NCBI GenBank assembly: GCA_001275005.1
Contig: JWZX01002905.1
Coordinates: forward strand, 1 to 20,909
DNA: 20,909 bases
Reading direction: 5' to 3'
Source of the DNA: Chrysochromulina tobinii
Lineage: Eukaryota > Haptophyta > Prymnesiales > Chrysochromulinaceae
The stretch's first letter is position 1, and each line of letters starts with the position of its first letter. Position numbers and translations under genes: made by a program. Positions 16,857 to 20,909 of this stretch are shown in pieces. A model generated the notes under the pieces. The model was not told the DNA's origin. It did no database searches and saw nothing but the letters and a program-made list of their open reading frames with translations.

Positions 16857-17400
16857 GGCCGAGAGGGGCAATGAGAGACCCCTGAGACCGAGTGCATTGT
16901 CATGATCGAAAGTGGTATGTCACTGTCGCACATGAAAACGGACGTGACGATCGTGTCGCACGGGCGCGTCTCACTCGACTCGGTCCCGCACGACTGCCAG
17001 CGCTGCGCAAGCGGTAAGCGGGTACGGTGTTGGAGGGCATGGCGGCATGCGGGCATTGGGCCATGGCGCATGGCGGGCGTGTTGTCTGCCACGTGCCAGT
17101 CTGCGGCTGTCGAGCTACTACAACGCTCTACGGGGTTCGGTTCTTGTAGTCGCGAATTTTCGCAACAACAGCGTGTACATGCTTCGAAGCTCCGCTCGAC
17201 GACATACACACGCCCCGCAGCCCGCACTCAATCTGAGGTCGCGTCCGGGGTACTGACCGTATGTAGCTAGCACCGACACCGTTCTTGCTGCCTGAGACGC
17301 GAAATAGGAACGTATCCACCATGCACCACAGCGCGCTCCATGCACTGTCTCATCCTAGCTGGGTGGCCCCACATGGCCACTCGACCGTGCGCGGGCCGCC
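16857..17400. other. Convergent intergenic region between ligase and SFT2
   Basis: Transcripts from both sides end here. The stretch holds only short ORFs without recognisable domains. A GCAT/CATGGC-rich patch at about 17036-17080 is repetitive and could fold weakly. I see no RNA gene, promoter or terminator I can defend. Confidence 0.5.
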
Positions 17401-18468
17401 TCACATCAGCCGCGAGAGGAAGCGTTTGAAGATCTGCTGCCCGTACGGCACGTAAGAGAGCATGTACCAGGTCAGCGCCCCGAACTGGATCACGACGAGG
17501 ACGAAGGAGACGAGTTGCCATTTGAGGACGAAGACGCTGAGCAGCGTGGCGCAGAGCGACGAGACGTACACGAGCGATGCGGTCCGCCGCTCGGGCGCTG
17601 CCATATCCTGAAATTGCTTCACAGGCCCGACCAAAAAGGAGGACGAGCCGATGGCGAGCAGGTTGCCGAGGGTGTACTTGAATGCAAAGGGAGCTGGGTT
17701 GCCGAGGAGGAGCGATGGGAGCGAGTTGAGCGCCGAGAGCGAGAGCGATACGCCGAAGAAGAAGCAGAAGCCGAACCCGAGCAGCCGTTGCTTGTAAGTC
17801 AGGGTCGGGCAGCATCGGCAGAGCTTCTCGAGCCGCGTCTCAGGTACCTTAGGCTTCTCGACGAGCCCGATGGTGCTCCCCACCGTCGTGACCCCGGCCA
17901 CGCCGTAGTCGCGAACGGTCTGCAGCGCGCTCCATGGCGCGCTCGAGAGGCCACCCAGAGGGGAGCTGCAGCCGCCGCCGCCTGCCTCGACGTCGCGCTT
18001 TGGGATGAGGCCCTGCTTCTCCGGGTTGCGTGCGCCGCCGAGCCCGATGCGCGAGATGGACCAGCCGGATGAGCTGTAATCGTCGCCGCCCGACTCGGAG
18101 CCGCCGTCCTCCTGCGACGTCGGAGGCCGACCGCCACCGGCAGCAGCTCCTGACCACTCGCCAGCCGCAACACTCGTGACCGTCGCGCCTAGGACCGAAA
18201 CGGACTTGGTGGCGGATTCGCGAAGCGAATCGGCAGACGCGTAGACGTCGGAGACGGATATGTCCTTGATCTTTGTGATGTCGATGTTATTGGCCATGGT
18301 CGCCATTTCGCTCGCGCGGCTATGCACGCGCGCGGCCGCCTCCTGCGCCCGCTGCTGCGCTAGCTCGGAGGCAAGGCGCGCCTGCTCACGCGCCTGCTCC
18401 GCGACGCTCGCGAGCCGCTCGGACGCCATTGACGCGCCCATCTCCGCCATGAACTTGAAACCTTCCAT
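17401..18468 (-). CDS. SFT2-family vesicle transport membrane protein with N-terminal extension
   Basis: SFT2 proteins are four-span Golgi membrane proteins implicated in fusion of endosome-derived vesicles with the late Golgi. With the ATG at 18468 the protein is 355 residues. The SFT2 domain covers about 225-355: TYKQRLLGFGFCFFFGVSLS, then YTLGNLLAIGSSSFLVGPVKQ, the stretch near TASLVYVSSLCATLLSVFVL, and VVIQFGALTWYMLSYVPYG. Membrane spans are at about 230-250, 262-282, 297-316 and 318-340. Typical members have only about 160-215 residues. The extra about 220 residues hold an Ala/Glu/Arg-rich helix likely to form a coiled coil (about 15-65) and a Ser/Gly-rich linker. The frame is open to an ATG at 18597, but that part overlaps retrotransposon sequence on the other strand, so I prefer the inner start. 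Confidence 0.92.
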   Translation of the reverse strand: MEGFKFMAEMGASMASERLASVAEQAREQARLASELAQQRAQEAAARVHSRASEMATMANNIDITKIKDISVSDVYASADSLRESATKSVSVLGATVTSVAAGEWSGAAAGGGRPPTSQEDGGSESGGDDYSSSGWSISRIGLGGARNPEKQGLIPKRDVEAGGGGCSSPLGGLSSAPWSALQTVRDYGVAGVTTVGSTIGLVEKPKVPETRLEKLCRCCPTLTYKQRLLGFGFCFFFGVSLSLSALNSLPSLLLGNPAPFAFKYTLGNLLAIGSSSFLVGPVKQFQDMAAPERRTASLVYVSSLCATLLSVFVLKWQLVSFVLVVIQFGALTWYMLSYVPYGQQIFKRFLSRLM

Positions 18469-18540
18469 TCCCTTGAACTTGAAAGGTCGCGACGCGACCC
18501 GAGGCCGGGCTCGTGAAGATGCTTCTTGGGCGCAAAAGGG

Positions 18541-20909
18541 ATGCGTGTGTTGGTGAAGCGCTTCAAACTTGCCGTTTTTGGTATTCTGCCTTTGCAACCG
18601 TCCCTCCCGTACCTGGTGGCACCAACGCAGAATGCGTTTCAGCGCTCTAAGTATATCTTCGATGATAACCGAACTGTTCTTGATGCGGCCTCTTACCTTG
18701 AACAGAATGGTAGGGGCGGGGTCTTTGTCTTCTGCGACCAGAAGTCTGCTTACCCGCGCGTCCAGTGGAACTTCTTAGCTCGCGTCATGGAACGCATGAA
18801 CCTGCACCCTGACTTTCGCCGCATGGTAGCGTCCCTATACAAACACGCCTCGGTCCACATAAAAGTAAACGGACAACTCAGTGACAGTTTCGACCCTCAA
18901 CATGGTCTGCACCAGGGATGTCCCTGCTCGCCGTGCCTGTACCTCCTCTGCTTGCAAACGTTCATGTCTCTCATGGCAACTGATGATGGAGACGGGGATG
19001 CGTCCCGCCGCATCCGCGGTATCCAGTTGCCCCGAAGGGATGGCTCGCTCGAGGAGACGTACGCGCTCGGATACGCGGATGACCTCGTTGGCCTACTCGC
19101 GGACGAGCAACAGCTGGTCCGGTTTAAGGAATTGCTCGCCGTGTATGAGCGAGGCTCAGGGGCGGAGAATGACTGGGCGGAGAAAACGGCGGCCATCAGA
19201 GTAGGCACCCTTAAATCGTCTACAGCGATGCCGGTCTGGGATGGACCGTCCGAGCTGCAACTCTTCGGTCGTGAGTCGGTGATTCGCTACCTAGGTGTCT
19301 TCCTTGGTGCACCCACGGGTGTCGCGCGCGAATGGGAAAAACGAACGACGGCACGCGTACGTGCTCGCTACGCTCAGTGGACCATGCGGGGAGATGCTCG
19401 CACCATCTTTGGGCGGAACATCGTGGTCCGCAACTCGGTGATGGCGGTCTGCTGGTATTTGGTATCGAATCAATGCCCCCCGAATCTTGATGATATGCTT
19501 GCCGCATGGGAGCGTGAGACGTGGACGTTTGTTGAGCAACCGGGCGGCGCGGCTCTCCTCCAACCCCAGGGGCGAGACTCAGCGGTTCATGCGGCCCCAC
19601 GCGCTCTCCTCGTGCAGGACTACCCGGAGGGGGGAGCTCGATGCCTTGACATTGAAACCTTTACGCGCGCCCTCTACATGCGCCATGTACGCCGCCTTCT
19701 TGACCCTGTTGATCAAGGTTGGAAGGGCATGGTGATGCACTGGCTTGATCAACACTATGGTTTCCTTCGCCAAGGCTACCGCCTTCTACTCTCTGCCTGC
19801 GACTTTCTTGCGGTCCTCGATGGCACTGTTCCTCCGTTTTGGCAAAATGTCCTTGTCTCGTGGGGTATGTTCGCAGCTCCATTGCCACTTGCGGAAGCCT
19901 CAACCCCGTCTTCCCCTCGGGATCTGGCTGCGGAAGCTCGCGCTCATACCGCGGCCAGCTGCGACTTCGACGCGATCTGGAATGGGGGCGCCTCGCGCCC
20001 CGCCATTCCTCTCACAGGCTGGACTCTGCTCACGGTTGCCCTTGAACCGCTCGCATACAACCAGCTCATCTCTGGAGTGTGGGGAGCGCGTGTTCGTGAG
20101 CCCACTCACGCGGCGGACGTTCTTCAGCGTGACCACTCCCGCGGATCTGCCACGCTCACCCGTGTTAGCGCTGCTCGCCGCGATCGTGCAGCTATGGTCC
20201 TCCGACGCTATCAGCAGATAGCGAATGCGGGGTTCACACATGTGGCTCACCTCCTCGTCGTTGACACGGCGCTTGGTCGGATTCGTGTTCGACACTACGC
20301 TGAGCTCACCCGACGAGGCCACCCTGCATGTATGGATGCCAAACTATACCAATGCCTCATTAACGGCTTCCCTGCTGCATGGTGGCAAGTGCTAGATGAG
20401 GCGTCTGCCTTGCTACGCTCCCACCTCGAGACGCATGCAGCACCTACACTGGGGGACTTGGTGCGACTCTTCCCCCTCCCTACGGGCTCGTGGGTACGTC
20501 TTCCCGATGGCACCGTGCACCAGATCGGACCAGACGGCATGCCGACCCAAGGCTCCTCTTTCGAAGTGACCCCCACTAACCGACTCACTGGGTCTGCTCG
20601 CCGGATGCCTCCCGGCGTCACCCGTGACCAGATGTGCGAAGTATTTGTTTGGAGGGAAGTTTGGACCCCTCACAACGAGGATGACGCTGCGCAAGAAGAG
20701 CGACGTATGCAGAGGGGGGGACGTGGTCGTGCCCACTCTGACCTTGTTTATGGCGGCCCAGTCGAGCTGCCTGGCCTACTGAGTGGCCCTCCAACACTGG
20801 GCTACCCCCATGTGAATGCCAGCCGCTGGACGCTCATGTATGCACGTACGGATAGACTGCGCCCTGCGGTACCATTCATCTCTGCGGACGCGTCCCATCT
20901 GTATGCGAT
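18541..20909 (+). CDS. Non-LTR retrotransposon reverse transcriptase ORF (partial, open at window end)
   Basis: The frame is open from 18517 through the last base, about 790 codons from the ATG at 18541, with no stop. Reverse transcriptase signs in order: YLVAPTQNAFQRSKYIFDDN (the Q-x-AF...DN region of LINE enzymes); motif A VFVFCDQKSAYPRVQW with Asp codon 18736-18738; GLHQGCPCSPCLYLL; and the catalytic YADD at 19072-19083. WDGPSELQLFGRESVIRYLG and GRNIVVRNSVMAVCWY then follow the usual LINE thumb/linker pattern. The first part of the RT domain and the endonuclease are missing, so the 5' end is truncated near 18541. The catalytic aspartates and whole frame are intact, suggesting a young copy. 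Codon choice is less GC-rich than in the host genes. The region after about 19800 has no domain I recognise. Confidence 0.93.
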   Translation, partial: MRVLVKRFKLAVFGILPLQPSLPYLVAPTQNAFQRSKYIFDDNRTVLDAASYLEQNGRGGVFVFCDQKSAYPRVQWNFLARVMERMNLHPDFRRMVASLYKHASVHIKVNGQLSDSFDPQHGLHQGCPCSPCLYLLCLQTFMSLMATDDGDGDASRRIRGIQLPRRDGSLEETYALGYADDLVGLLADEQQLVRFKELLAVYERGSGAENDWAEKTAAIRVGTLKSSTAMPVWDGPSELQLFGRESVIRYLGVFLGAPTGVAREWEKRTTARVRARYAQWTMRGDARTIFGRNIVVRNSVMAVCWYLVSNQCPPNLDDMLAAWERETWTFVEQPGGAALLQPQGRDSAVHAAPRALLVQDYPEGGARCLDIETFTRALYMRHVRRLLDPVDQGWKGMVMHWLDQHYGFLRQGYRLLLSACDFLAVLDGTVPPFWQNVLVSWGMFAAPLPLAEASTPSSPRDLAAEARAHTAASCDFDAIWNGGASRPAIPLTGWTLLTVALEPLAYNQLISGVWGARVREPTHAADVLQRDHSRGSATLTRVSAARRDRAAMVLRRYQQIANAGFTHVAHLLVVDTALGRIRVRHYAELTRRGHPACMDAKLYQCLINGFPAAWWQVLDEASALLRSHLETHAAPTLGDLVRLFPLPTGSWVRLPDGTVHQIGPDGMPTQGSSFEVTPTNRLTGSARRMPPGVTRDQMCEVFVWREVWTPHNEDDAAQEERRMQRGGRGRAHSDLVYGGPVELPGLLSGPPTLGYPHVNASRWTLMYARTDRLRPAVPFISADASHLYA
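18541..20909 (+). mobile_element. 5'-truncated LINE-type retrotransposon inserted upstream of SFT2
   Basis: The element begins within RT sequence at about 18541, some 70 bp upstream of the preferred SFT2 start codon, and continues past the window end. Loss of the 5' portion is typical of LINE insertion by target-primed reverse transcription. Its right end, tail and target duplication are outside the window, so family and exact boundaries cannot be set here. Its position may have displaced or replaced the SFT2 promoter. Confidence 0.8.

Noticed and set aside
18469-18597. Longer SFT2 N-terminus from the ATG at 18597
   Set aside because: Its first codons lie in sequence that reads as retrotransposon RT on the other strand and have no SFT2 similarity.

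Overview
This window comes from a GC-rich, compact nuclear genome of a eukaryote, most likely a unicellular alga. A haptophyte is my best guess, held with modest confidence. The evidence is spliceosomal GT-AG introns, eukaryote-only protein families (site-1 protease, SFT2, SFI1-like repeats), a non-fungal eEF3, introns filled with short minisatellites, and a non-LTR retrotransposon. I see no bacterial operon, no CRISPR array and no convincing tRNA or rRNA.

Layout from left to right. (1) 180-3646, minus: SFI1-like Trp-repeat protein with a C-terminal coiled coil, one 74-bp intron and a recent 495-bp in-frame tandem duplication. (2) 3878-5156, minus: alpha/beta hydrolase of the ABHD4/ABHD5 (CGI-58) group, with one apparent frameshift. 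(3) 5157-5674: divergent promoter region. (4) 5675-8839, plus: intronless elongation factor 3. (5) 9630-10670 (or 10778), minus: quinone-oxidoreductase-like MDR enzyme. (6) 10787-15253, minus: site-1 protease (MBTPS1/SKI-1 type) in about ten exons. Its catalytic spacings match the human enzyme once nine introns are removed. (7) 15252-16856, plus: ATP-dependent DNA ligase with a compact LigE-like core and a long N-terminal extension. (8) 17401-18468 (or 18597), minus: SFT2 Golgi-traffic membrane protein. (9) 18541 to beyond the window end, plus: reverse-transcriptase ORF of an apparently 5'-truncated LINE. This ORF is open at the right edge.

The genes are mostly unrelated housekeeping functions: centrosome, lipid metabolism, translation, redox, regulated proteolysis, DNA joining and vesicle traffic. 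They are packed closely, so the shared logic is genome architecture rather than a pathway.

The most interesting signal is in the introns. In at least five introns of two genes, the two splice junctions lie in two copies of the same sequence, and the distance between the copies equals the intron length (within 1 bp). Three more introns carry displaced copies of the neighbouring exon end. Intron interiors are arrays of related short repeats, whose sense strand repeats CTGAT, a branch-point-like pentamer. This looks like recent intron birth by tandem duplication (or by insertion with a long target duplication), followed by minisatellite growth.
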